Made by a program: the position numbers and the translations under genes. A stretch of 14,837 bases of DNA from Candidatus Hydrogenedentota bacterium (lineage in GTDB: Bacteria; Hydrogenedentota; Hydrogenedentia; Hydrogenedentales; CAITNO01): NCBI GenBank assembly GCA_007124105.1, contig SLFT01000410.1, positions 1-14,837 of the forward strand, in the 5' to 3' direction. How positions within the stretch are numbered: position 1 is the first letter of the stretch; every line of letters begins with the position of its first letter. The notes under the pieces are model-generated. The model worked only from the letters and a program-made list of their open reading frames with translations. It did no database searches and was not told where the DNA came from. Positions 1 through 7,098 of the stretch are shown piece after piece.

Positions 1-218
1 ACATTGACGGCATTAACAAGGCGCAAATTGACGCGTATCTTGCGGGGAAGGCGCAGGGGGAAATGGCGTTCCCATCCATGCCCATGCCAACGGCTCAACC
101 GCAAATGCCGATGCCCATGCCGATGCCATCCCAAACACAGCCACAGATGCCTGACCCTAATCAGGCGCCCCTGCAGAAGGAAGACATCATGCGGCAAATA
201 CCGACGCAACTGCTTTGA
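1..218 (+). CDS. C-terminal fragment of an unidentified protein with a Met/Pro-rich tail
   Basis: An open frame enters from the left edge (first full codon at base 3) and stops with TGA at 216-218, giving about 71 residues. It begins IDGINKAQIDAYLAGKAQGE and continues into a low-complexity stretch rich in Met, Pro and Gln, including an MPMPMPMP run, then ends with a short charged segment, KEDIMRQIPTQLL. I do not recognise the family. The tail looks like a disordered linker or extension rather than a folded domain. The opening segment has a faint resemblance to an EF-hand-like loop or helix, but it is too short to call. The gene converges on the minus-strand gene ending at 240, with only 21 bp between the two stops and no obvious terminator. 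A second open frame over 4-381 exists in another register, but its Arg/Cys/His-rich composition looks like a shadow. Confidence 0.5.
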   Translation, partial: IDGINKAQIDAYLAGKAQGEMAFPSMPMPTAQPQMPMPMPMPSQTQPQMPDPNQAPLQKEDIMRQIPTQLL

Positions 219-239
219 GAACACGACAGCAGCGACTTG

Positions 240-941
240 TCACAAGCCCAGGAACACGCGTATCTTTTCCGCCTGTCGAATCCGCTTGGGAATTTCCTCC
301 GGAACGAGCCGGCCTTCCTTGCCGACTGCCACCCAATGTGGTTCCACCTCCACCGACAGGTCAGGATGCAGCATCATGTAGTCAATCAGCGGGGCGTTGC
401 ACATCCGCTTGGCAAAGTATTCGTTAACGCTAAACACGCCAAACATCTCGGAAAAGCCTTCCACGTCCAGGAACACTTCGTTGTACACCATGATTTCACC
501 AAGCACCGTCAACATTGAGCGCGGATAAATGCGCAATGGCGGACAACTACTTTCATAACGAAGGACCACAAAATTGCAGTAGTGCCATGTTTTTTCTCTG
601 GCCATGCCGGTACTGAACATGTAATCGAATACGAAGGTCTCTTCCTGTTGGTGTTTGCCCCACAGGATGTTGAAGGCATGCCGACCGCGTCCGCGCCGCT
701 GCTGCCGCAAGAATCCAAAGCGCTGCGGGATGGCATAGCCGCGGTAGTAATACTTAAGCCCGAGCTGATTTGCCGTCTCCAGAAACGCGCGCCGCCGCAG
801 AAAGTGGTAATAGAAAACGAGACTGACGGCCAGTATGAGTACGCCGCCAATAAACAGCAGAAATAGAATGTTGGCGAAAGTATCTTCCAAAGTACATGCT
901 TTCGTAAGGGCGCTTGTTTCCTTGCAACGTGCGCCAACCAC
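240..941 (-). CDS. Conserved hypothetical membrane-anchored protein
   Basis: This is a 233-residue frame from GTG at 941. Residues about 25-47 form one hydrophobic segment, followed by an Arg-rich turn (HFLRRR), so the rest is probably cytoplasmic. The soluble part resembles, from memory, a widespread uncharacterised family: a GRGRHAFNILWG-like stretch, then FDY, then a segment like FSEMFGVFSVNEYFAKRMCN (fN-xx-F-V-xx-xx-xx-A), then IDYMMLHPDL, and a C-terminal EEIPKRI. No catalytic motif is visible and no function is known to me. The gene lies 9 bp after the aminotransferase stop, so it is probably co-transcribed with it. The start is uncertain: a TTG at 890, giving a product that opens LEDTFANILFLL just before the membrane segment, is an equally credible start, and neither has a good Shine-Dalgarno sequence. 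Confidence 0.75.
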   Translation of the reverse strand: MVGARCKETSALTKACTLEDTFANILFLLFIGGVLILAVSLVFYYHFLRRRAFLETANQLGLKYYYRGYAIPQRFGFLRQQRRGRGRHAFNILWGKHQQEETFVFDYMFSTGMAREKTWHYCNFVVLRYESSCPPLRIYPRSMLTVLGEIMVYNEVFLDVEGFSEMFGVFSVNEYFAKRMCNAPLIDYMMLHPDLSVEVEPHWVAVGKEGRLVPEEIPKRIRQAEKIRVFLGL

Positions 942-950
942 GCACAGAAA

Positions 951-2144
951 TTATTGCAACACCTTGGCGAGGGCCGTACAGAGCGTTTCCATGTTTGCCT
1001 CGGTCATGCCGGCCACGTTGATGCGTCCCGACCCCACAATATAAATGGCGTATTTCGTTCGCAGTTCCACCACCTGCTCGCGCGTTAACCCTGAAAATGA
1101 AAACATGCCGCGCTGCCGCTTAATGAACGAGAAATCCTGTTTAACGCCGGCATTCTTGAGTGAATCCACAAATAATACGCGCATACCGTTAATCCGCGTA
1201 CGCATATCGCTGACCTCGCGCTCCCATGTCGCGCGCAGCTTCGCGTCGGTCAGAATTTCTTTTACAATAGCGCCGCCCAGCGCGGGTGGATTGGAATAAT
1301 TCGCGCGGACGACTTTCTCGATGTGGCTCATCGCGCGCGCGGCGGCATCGTGTGACGCGCCCACAACCGTTAAAGCGCCACAGCGGTCCCGGTAAAGTCC
1401 AAAGTTCTTGGAATAAGAACTGCAAATCAGTAAATCCGCCACGGTATCGCAGAGGATGCGCAATCCTTCGGCGTCTTCCGAAAGACCGTCGCCAAAGCCC
1501 TGATAAGCGAAGTCCACCAGCGGCAATAGTCCCCGCTCTTTAATGATGGCGGAAAGTGCGCGCCATTGCTCGGCGTCCAAATCCACGCCACTGGGATTAT
1601 GACAGCAGGCATGCAACAACACCACGTCGCCCCGGGGCGCTTCTTGAAGCGCGTCGCGCATCGCGTCAAAGGCCACCCCCCTGGCGTCCGCGTCGTAATA
1701 GGGATATGCCTTTGTTTCCAGTCCGGCGGCATCGAAGATGGCGGGGTGATTCGCCCAGGTTGGATCGCTCATCCATACGGCGACTTCGCCAAAGCAGCGT
1801 TTAATGAAATCAGCGGCTACACGCAAAGCGCCGGTGCCGCCCGGCGTATGTGCTGTTAAGGCGCGGTCTTCCGCGTCAATAGCGTTCGATTCCCCCAGGA
1901 GAAGGGCGCGCGTTAATGCTCCGTACTCCGGATCGCCGGCGATGGGCAGGTAACTTTTTGTGGCCTCGGCTTTGAGAACATGCGCTTCAGCGAGCCGCAC
2001 CGATTCAAGCACGGGCGTTTCTCCGTTGGCATCCTTGTACACGCCTACACCCAGGTTAATTTTATTGGGCGTCTTATCGCGCTTGAATGCTTCCGTTAAT
2101 CCCAAAATTGCGTCAGCGGGCGCCATCTCTAAATGATCAAACAC
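951..2144 (-). CDS. aspC: Class I aspartate/aromatic amino acid aminotransferase (AspC/TyrB type)
   Basis: A PLP enzyme that transfers the amino group between aspartate (or aromatic amino acids) and 2-oxoglutarate in the cytoplasm. The 397-residue product matches the AspC fold throughout: INLGVGVYKD near residue 29, HNPSG with Asn183, VDFAYQGF with Asp211 and Tyr214, and SYSKNFGLYRDRCGA with the Schiff-base Lys246 and Arg254. RANYSNPP carries Arg280 (equivalent of Arg292 in classical numbering), and GSGRINVAGMT carries Arg374 (Arg386 equivalent). Both dicarboxylate-binding arginines are present, which favours aspartate/glutamate-type substrates, although aromatic activity cannot be excluded. 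I chose the GTG at 2144 over the TTG at 2150. An AAGGAG lies at 2151-2156, 6 nt before GTG but directly against the TTG, and the resulting MFDHLEMAPADAILGL aligns with the known start of E. coli AspC. The gene is first in a probable operon with the membrane protein downstream. Confidence 0.93.
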   Translation of the reverse strand: MFDHLEMAPADAILGLTEAFKRDKTPNKINLGVGVYKDANGETPVLESVRLAEAHVLKAEATKSYLPIAGDPEYGALTRALLLGESNAIDAEDRALTAHTPGGTGALRVAADFIKRCFGEVAVWMSDPTWANHPAIFDAAGLETKAYPYYDADARGVAFDAMRDALQEAPRGDVVLLHACCHNPSGVDLDAEQWRALSAIIKERGLLPLVDFAYQGFGDGLSEDAEGLRILCDTVADLLICSSYSKNFGLYRDRCGALTVVGASHDAAARAMSHIEKVVRANYSNPPALGGAIVKEILTDAKLRATWEREVSDMRTRINGMRVLFVDSLKNAGVKQDFSFIKRQRGMFSFSGLTREQVVELRTKYAIYIVGSGRINVAGMTEANMETLCTALAKVLQ

Positions 2145-2150
2145 GGTCAA

Positions 2151-2156
2151 CTCCTT
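2151..2156 (-). promoter_or_regulatory. Ribosome binding site fixing the aminotransferase start
   Basis: On the minus strand the sequence reads AAGGAG, then 6 nt (TTGACC), then GTG. The spacing supports GTG at 2144 as the start. A TTG start at 2150 would have no spacer. Confidence 0.75.
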
Positions 2157-2288
2157 TCGCGTATTATGGCAACGGGGCGTACTGTTCCCGCATTGCCTGC
2201 ATCCTACTTACCTGCATAGCGTGTTACGGCTAGCGCATTGTTGTTACGACAAACCCGCGTAATGATACGTGAACCAAAGCATCGTAAA

Positions 2289-2314
2289 CAACACTGTGTT
2301 GGGACACTGTGTTG
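2289..2314. repeat. Tandem palindromic motif, possible operator
   Basis: ACACTGTGTTG occurs twice in direct orientation, at 2291-2301 and 2304-2314 (13-bp period). The first copy sits inside a 13-bp odd-length perfect palindrome, CAACACTGTGTTG (2289-2301). Such tandem dyads can be regulator sites, and its location between divergent genes fits that role. No regulator is encoded beside it. Confidence 0.4.
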
Positions 2315-2414
2315 CGCGGGTTCAAACTCGAAACGCAAGCCCCGTCGGTGTATTGCGAAATCGCGCTTAGCCGCCCCGGCAAGGCATGGCCGGCTTTGTC
2401 ATGCACTACGCTTC

Positions 2415-2442
2415 TTTTGCGGACGGACCGTTATGCTATACT
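2415..2442 (+). promoter_or_regulatory. Possible sigma70-type promoter for the DUF58/DUF4129 operon
   Basis: TTTTGC (2415-2420) and TATACT (2437-2442) are separated by 16 bp. The -10 box is good and the -35 box mediocre. It would give a leader of about 150 nt before the DUF58 start. This is a consensus match only. Confidence 0.35.
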
Positions 2443-2596
2443 TGGCCTGGATACAAAATCTTGAGACATGCGCACACGAATACGCGCATCAAACTGCGGT
2501 TGTTGTGTTTTCCGGTATGAATGAGTTTGCGTTGATGGGCAGGAAAAGGAAGCGACCGGATACTATGCGCGTGAACGGGTCAAGAAGGCGTCTGTC

Positions 2597-3916
2597 GTGA
2601 TGGAAACAACAGAAAAGAATCGCGTCGCTCGAACGAAGACAGCCGGCATTGTTGCGGCGGCGGCGCTGGCCGTGGGCGTAGCCTTTCTGGTTGAGAGTCC
2701 GTATATGGCTTTTGCCGTGTATTCATTTCTGCTGCTTGTTCTTGTGGCGGTGGGTTCGTCGCGCGCGTGGCTGTCTGGTTTGGACTGCGAACGAAGTGTT
2801 GACCAGACCCAAATCAGGCAGGGCGAGACGGTGCGCGTGACGGTGCGCGTGACCAATCGCCGGGGATGGCCCATCCCCTGGATTTTTATCGAGGATTATT
2901 GCCCCGCTGATTTTCCGATAGCGGGGAACAATAAACGACTGGCCATGTTGTTGCCGGGCCGCACGGTGGCGCTGGAATACACCCTTACCTGTCCGCGCCG
3001 CGGCTATCATCGCATTGGTCCGGCACTATACGAGTCAGGCGATTTGTTCGGACTGCACAAGCGTTTCCGGTCCGGTGAAAATCGCGACTATGTCTCCGTC
3101 TTGCCTACCGTCGCTTATATCGAAACCTTTAATGTTGCGGCGCGGCGGCCACAGGGGCCGGTACGGATCACCAGCCGCATTTACACCGACCCTACGCGCA
3201 TCAACAATATCCGCGAATATACGCCAGGCGACCCCTTACACACTATCCATTGGAAAGTTACGGCCCGTACCGGCGAACTGCATGTCAAGACCTTCGAACC
3301 GTCCACCGTCACTGGCGGCACCTTGATACTTGACTTGCACGACGACAGCTATTTGCCCGAAAATAAAGAACGACGCATGGAACTTGCCGTGACCACCGCG
3401 GCATCAATTGCCTATCTGCTACAGATGTCCGGCGAACAAGTGGGCCTGCTGACCAACGCCCGGGACGCCGCCGAGGTCGCCCAGTACGAAACGGCCAGTA
3501 TGCACGCGGAAAATCGTTTTGAAATGGATGATGCCTTGAAAGCGGAACAGGCGTCCACGCGCATCAGTCCGCTGACCGTAAGCACGATGCGTTCGCCGAT
3601 CCAGGCGCAGACCATCATCGAGAATCTTGCGCGCGTGTTGCCTGGACAGGGACTCGACTTGTCCGAACTTATCATGGTCCAGTTCCGCGAATTGCCCCGC
3701 GACGCCACCTTGCTGCCGGTGACCGGCCAGGTGACCGAACAACTGGCGCTGACCCTTGGTTCCATGAAAGCGTCAGGCTTCAATGTAACGGTGTTTCTGG
3801 TGGACGCCGGACCGGCCTATCACGAGGCCGCCGCCAGGCTGGCCCACTACAATATCCATGTCTTTCATATTGAATCGGAGCGGCATCTTCATGAAATATC
3901 ACCGACGAAAATATGA
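2597..3916 (+). CDS. DUF58 domain membrane protein
   Basis: A 439-residue protein of the DUF58 family, whose members usually sit in MoxR-ATPase/vWA operons thought to act in protein maturation or envelope functions. Residues about 17-53 are hydrophobic and likely form two closely spaced membrane segments. An Ig-like beta-rich part follows (about 62-190; QGETVRVTVRVTN). Then comes the DUF58 signature: REYTPGD at 206-212 and IHWKVTART at 217-225. After it a vWA-like beginning, LILDLHDDS (243-251), lacks a clean DxSxS metal site. The start is GTG 2597 or ATG 2600; AAGAAGG at 2583-2589 serves either. The stop overlaps the next start (ATGA, 3913-3916), so the two proteins are probably made together. 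No MoxR gene lies upstream: the divergent neighbour is an aminotransferase. Confidence 0.9.
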   Translation: MMETTEKNRVARTKTAGIVAAAALAVGVAFLVESPYMAFAVYSFLLLVLVAVGSSRAWLSGLDCERSVDQTQIRQGETVRVTVRVTNRRGWPIPWIFIEDYCPADFPIAGNNKRLAMLLPGRTVALEYTLTCPRRGYHRIGPALYESGDLFGLHKRFRSGENRDYVSVLPTVAYIETFNVAARRPQGPVRITSRIYTDPTRINNIREYTPGDPLHTIHWKVTARTGELHVKTFEPSTVTGGTLILDLHDDSYLPENKERRMELAVTTAASIAYLLQMSGEQVGLLTNARDAAEVAQYETASMHAENRFEMDDALKAEQASTRISPLTVSTMRSPIQAQTIIENLARVLPGQGLDLSELIMVQFRELPRDATLLPVTGQVTEQLALTLGSMKASGFNVTVFLVDAGPAYHEAAARLAHYNIHVFHIESERHLHEISPTKI

Positions 3917-5721
3917 ATGTGGGGGGCGTACCCATGGTTGACCCTTTTGCGCCCACGCCACCCAGTGAAGGCGCCCCCGGAGCGGACGCCGCCGCCACGG
4001 ATTTCGCGTCGCTCATGGACGCCATGCCTCCCGAGCCGTCGGAATTGCCCGAACTGCGGCCCTATCAGTACACCGATTATGCGTCACTTACCGCCGACGC
4101 GCCGGGTAAACGACGCGTCGAAATGCCCAATACGCTTGCCGACCACTTCATAAATATAGTTACACCCTGTCTCATATTTGCGCTTGTTATGGCCGTGCTC
4201 ATGTATCTGTTAAACATCCGCTTTATCTATACATCGGTACACGACGCTAACCTGCGTGTTTTTTCGTTCTTTTTTGTAATTGGCATTGTAGCCCTTAATC
4301 GGCTCATTGCCCGTGACGGATCGAGCGAGGCCATCGTCTATGCCGTCGGGCTCGCGCTGGCTGTGGCGGTCTATACAATTGCCACCACGGAATTGTATAG
4401 CGTGGGCGCCGTGACCCGAAATTTCATGAACAGCAATACATGGATTGCGCTGTTGTTTAATATGGCAGCCGTCATTTTTCTGTGGTGGCTGGTGAACCGG
4501 CTGACCCATGAGTGTTGTGTGGACGAAAACAGCGTGGCGGGCGATATTGGCTTGTTCACGGCCACTGCGGAGCAATTCCGGCATAAACTGCGTCTGGCCG
4601 CCGCGCCCCCGCCTGCGCCGCGCAAGCCCGCCGCCGGCGTTGATGAGCCGTGGTACGGGTTGACCGCGTATGATCCCCTCGATGGGGCGGCCAGGTTGAG
4701 CAAACCGGCGCCCGCGCGCCAAACGGATTTTAGCAGAAGACTGCCCAGGCGCCATCCGGGCATGGCGCTCTTCTATTTCTCCATCCCGGTAATGCTCCTA
4801 TTTTCGCTGGGTTTGCGCGTCATCCAACATTTGGGCGCGCCCGCTGTGCGTATGGGCGCATACTACATGTATATATATACCTTCTGCGCTTTGATGTTGC
4901 TCACGCTTACCTGTTTGCGCCAGCTGCGCGCCTATTTCCGGTTGCGTGGCGTCGCCATGCCACAGGTATTGCCCTGGTTCTGGCTGGCTTTGGCGTTCAT
5001 GATGATCCTGGTAATTATGTGGGGCGCCGCGAACCTGCCCATGCCCGCGCTGCCGCCTGTCGCTTATGTGGATACTCATGAAGTGGGCGCGTACAGTCCT
5101 TACGCGGCGCGGGTGCGATTCATCGAAGTGACGCCCCCTTCCCTGTCGCTGTTCCAGCGTTGGCGTTTTTACGAGCGGATGGACCGCGCAGCCAAGGCGC
5201 TGATCCTTGTGATGTTCTGCTACGCCGCCGTCAAGGCGCTGCAGTGGGCGGTGGACTTACTTTTGACAAAACGTCACGAACTGCCGCATTGGGTGAACCG
5301 GCTTATCACCGCATTCGCCTGGGTGCTCTTCAAAATGTGGCCGGCCCTCAGGCGCTGGGCCTTTCCCGACCGGCGCATACGCATTCAACGCCGTGTAGCG
5401 CTTAGCGCGCGCTATGACAACCCGCTAGCAAAACCAGGCGCCGCGCCCATGCCTGTAAGCGACCATATCGCATACGCCTATGACGCGCTGCGCGCGCTGG
5501 CCGTGGACGTGGGTATGCCGCCACGGCCAAGTCAAACCCCCTACGAATTTCTCGACAACTATCCTGAGAAGCTTGCCGGCATGAAGAAAGAGGCCGAAGA
5601 AATCATCCGACTTTATGTGGTTACCACCTATTCCACCTTCGACGCAGACAAGACGGTGGAAGACCGGCTGCGTAAGTTCTGGAGAGCCTTCAGGGTTATA
5701 CGCAACCATTATGTGCAATAG
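3913..5721 (+). CDS. Polytopic membrane protein with C-terminal DUF4129 domain
   Basis: A 602-residue protein. The N-terminal 70 residues are Pro/Ala/Glu-rich and soluble. Hydrophobic segments lie at about 81-101, 113-131, 139-158, 176-194, 283-303, 317-334, 352-371 and 428-448, with a Pro/Ala-rich loop at about 230-280. The C-terminal 100 residues fit DUF4129: MPPRPSQTPYEFLDNYPEKL, a helical stretch, TTYST, and a Trp/Arg-rich end RKFWRAFRVIRNHYVQ. DUF4129 usually forms the C-terminus of TgpA-like transglutaminases. Here no Cys-His-Asp transglutaminase core is present, so the product is probably a structural partner of the DUF58 protein rather than an enzyme. ATG 3913 overlaps the DUF58 stop. 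ATG 3934, preceded by a G6 run, is an alternative start. A decayed relative of this gene lies at 8722-9155. Confidence 0.85.
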   Translation: MNVGGVPMVDPFAPTPPSEGAPGADAAATDFASLMDAMPPEPSELPELRPYQYTDYASLTADAPGKRRVEMPNTLADHFINIVTPCLIFALVMAVLMYLLNIRFIYTSVHDANLRVFSFFFVIGIVALNRLIARDGSSEAIVYAVGLALAVAVYTIATTELYSVGAVTRNFMNSNTWIALLFNMAAVIFLWWLVNRLTHECCVDENSVAGDIGLFTATAEQFRHKLRLAAAPPPAPRKPAAGVDEPWYGLTAYDPLDGAARLSKPAPARQTDFSRRLPRRHPGMALFYFSIPVMLLFSLGLRVIQHLGAPAVRMGAYYMYIYTFCALMLLTLTCLRQLRAYFRLRGVAMPQVLPWFWLALAFMMILVIMWGAANLPMPALPPVAYVDTHEVGAYSPYAARVRFIEVTPPSLSLFQRWRFYERMDRAAKALILVMFCYAAVKALQWAVDLLLTKRHELPHWVNRLITAFAWVLFKMWPALRRWAFPDRRIRIQRRVALSARYDNPLAKPGAAPMPVSDHIAYAYDALRALAVDVGMPPRPSQTPYEFLDNYPEKLAGMKKEAEEIIRLYVVTTYSTFDADKTVEDRLRKFWRAFRVIRNHYVQ

Positions 5722-5816
5722 CGTTCGCGGGAAGCCTCGTGAGCGATGGCCCCTGCTTCTGTGGTCCCGGCGCAGACGCAGCATGGGCGGTTGCGACCGG
5801 AGTACTTGTACGGTTT

Positions 5817-5854
5817 GGCGCTGAAATCGTTACGAACGTAACGATTTCAGCGCC
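5817..5854. repeat. Perfect 18-bp inverted repeat (stem-loop or binding site)
   Basis: GGCGCTGAAATCGTTACG, then AA, then its exact reverse complement CGTAACGATTTCAGCGCC. In RNA, three further U-G wobbles could extend the stem at the base. It starts 95 bp after the DUF4129 stop, where a transcription end is expected, but no T-tract follows on either strand, so a standard intrinsic terminator is not shown. A two-base loop would have to open to about four, leaving a stem of about 17 bp. A dimeric DNA-binding protein site or a mobile palindromic repeat is also possible. Confidence 0.8.
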
Positions 5855-5952
5855 GGGGACAAGAAACTACAACCAGTTTCACTGGCCCGAGGCGAAATTT
5901 CGGAAACGAACGGTAACGTACGGAGGCATATTTAGCGTTTTGCGTCAAAATC

Positions 5953-5982
5953 TTGATTATTATTCGGACAACATGCTATTGT
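5953..5982 (+). promoter_or_regulatory. Possible sigma70-type promoter for the nfnAB-like operon
   Basis: TTGATT (5953-5958) and TATTGT (5977-5982) with an 18-bp spacer in a locally AT-rich stretch. It would leave an untranslated leader of about 260 nt before GTG 6250. Consensus match only. Confidence 0.3.
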
Positions 5983-6193
5983 ACACCTTACCTTGACGTA
6001 TGCGTTGTCCCTGATGTTGCTTGCAGCGTGGTAACACGAAATGCATCGCAATAGAACACGGGAGTACTAGGGGCCGGGTTTCGTTTTGCTTTATCCGTCC
6101 TGTAAACCATCGTCAACCAGTAAGCCAACAATGCCTGCCAGTTAGAATCACTCAGATGATGTGCTTATGCTATTGGCGGGAGTTTTTGAACAG

Positions 6194-6220
6194 CGCCTGC
6201 CGCCGTCAGCGCGGTGGGCG
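6194..6220 (+). promoter_or_regulatory. Stem-loop upstream of the nfnA-like start
   Basis: CGCCTGCCGC (6194-6203) pairs with GCGGTGGGCG (6211-6220) over 10 bp, including one U-G and one G-U wobble, around a 7-nt loop CGTCAGC. It ends 17 nt before the AAGGA (6238-6242) that serves GTG 6250. It could influence translation or mRNA stability. No T-tract follows, so it is not a terminator. Confidence 0.45.
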
Positions 6221-6249
6221 TCCAGGGCCAACACAATAAGGATGATATC

Positions 6250-7098
6250 GTGCATAAGATTATTTCCAACGACTTAATCAGCCCGAATACCGCCAAGATG
6301 GTGGTGAGCGCGCCTTATGTCGCGCAACACAGGAAAGCGGGCCAGTTTATTATTCTTCGGGTCAGCGAGACAGGCGAGCGGATTCCGTTGACCATTGCGG
6401 ATTCGGACGCGGAAGCGGGCACCATTACCTTGTTCTACCAGATCGTGGGCAAGACCACCACGGACATGTCAAAGTTGACGAGTGACGATTCCTTGAAGGA
6501 TGTGGCGGGCCCGCTGGGGCATCCCACGGACATCAAGGATTTTGGCACAGTGGTTTGCGTTGGCGGCGGTATTGGCGTGGCGCCGGTGTACCCCATTTCG
6601 TCGGCCATGAAGAAAGCGGGGAACCGCGTCATCAACATTATAGGCGCGCGCACGCAACACCTGCTCATTCTTGAGGACGAGATCGGCGCCATTGGCGATG
6701 AGATGATTGTCTGCACCGATGACGGCAGCTATGGGCGCAAGGCCTTTGTGACCCAAGCCCTCGAAGAGATTATTGCACGCGAGCCCGTGCATATTGTGGT
6801 GGCCATAGGCCCGGTGCCCATGATGCGCGCCCTGTGCGAACTGACCCGCAAACATGACATTCACACCATGGTCAGCCTGAACCCCGTGATGGTGGACGGC
6901 ACGGGCATGTGCGGCGGATGTCGCGTCACGGTGGACGGAGAAACGAAGTTCACCTGTGTTGATGGGCCCGAATTCGACGGGCATAAAGTAGATTTTGATG
7001 AATTGATGACGCGCCTGACCTCGTATCGCGAGCAGGAGCAGGAATCCATAGAAAAAAACCATGAGTGCAAACTGGAGGGAGTGACCGGAAATGCCTGA
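6250..7098 (+). CDS. nfnA: NfnA/SudB-like FAD- and [2Fe-2S]-containing oxidoreductase subunit
   Basis: A 282-residue flavoprotein of the ferredoxin-NADP reductase superfamily, the type annotated as sulfide/dihydroorotate dehydrogenase-like FAD/NAD-binding protein. With NfnB it forms an NADH-dependent reduced ferredoxin:NADP+ oxidoreductase. Residues 31-49 (GQFIILRVSETGERIPLTI) are the FAD-binding segment. VCVGGGIGVAPVYPI (102-116) binds the nicotinamide nucleotide. VSLNPVMVDGTGMCGGCRV with TCVDGPEFDGH supplies the [2Fe-2S] site: Cys221, Cys224, Cys236, and Asp216 as possible fourth ligand, since an Asp ligand is reported for NfnAB. GTG 6250 is chosen because AAGGA lies 7 nt before it and the product then opens MHKIISNDLISPNTAKM, as in homologues. 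An upstream start at 6214 would add 12 residues without homology. Its last 8 bases overlap the next gene. Alternative names, SudB or a PyrK-like subunit, cannot be separated by sequence reading alone. Confidence 0.88.
   Translation: MHKIISNDLISPNTAKMVVSAPYVAQHRKAGQFIILRVSETGERIPLTIADSDAEAGTITLFYQIVGKTTTDMSKLTSDDSLKDVAGPLGHPTDIKDFGTVVCVGGGIGVAPVYPISSAMKKAGNRVINIIGARTQHLLILEDEIGAIGDEMIVCTDDGSYGRKAFVTQALEEIIAREPVHIVVAIGPVPMMRALCELTRKHDIHTMVSLNPVMVDGTGMCGGCRVTVDGETKFTCVDGPEFDGHKVDFDELMTRLTSYREQEQESIEKNHECKLEGVTGNA

Larger units (their letters stand above)
2145..2596. other. Divergent intergenic region (452 bp)
   Basis: This gap separates the minus-strand aminotransferase from the plus-strand DUF58 gene, so it should hold promoters for both. 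Visible items are the aminotransferase ribosome binding site, a tandem palindromic motif at 2289-2314, and a sigma70-like plus-strand promoter at 2415-2442. There is also a short CCGGC/GCCGG stem near 2377-2394. A plus-strand frame covering 2238-2600 is Arg/Cys-rich and resembles no protein I know. I see no convincing gene here. Confidence 0.6.
5722..6249. other. Intergenic region (528 bp) before the nfnA-like gene
   Basis: The region holds a large palindrome (5817-5854), a CGAAATTTCG dyad near 5893-5902, a candidate promoter (5953-5982) and a stem-loop (6194-6220). A second weak promoter candidate is TTAGAA at 6142-6147 with TATGCT at 6166-6171. The open frames at 5739-5996 and 6021-6239 lack a ribosome binding site and protein-like composition. 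I do not recognise a known riboswitch or small RNA. Confidence 0.6.

Noticed and set aside
2370..2400. CCGGC/GCCGG stem as a terminator for a plus-strand transcript
   Set aside because: The stem is 5 bp, no T-tract follows, and no plus-strand gene ends upstream.
2517..2600. A 27-residue basic peptide (MNEFALMGRKRKRPDTMRVN...) whose stop overlaps the DUF58 ATG
   Set aside because: The TGATG overlap is suggestive of coupling, but no ribosome binding site precedes it and the composition is that of random GC-rich sequence; it is not supported without conservation.
5739..5996. An 85-residue plus-strand frame in the gap after the DUF4129 gene
   Set aside because: It reads straight through the palindrome, has no ribosome binding site and no family resemblance.
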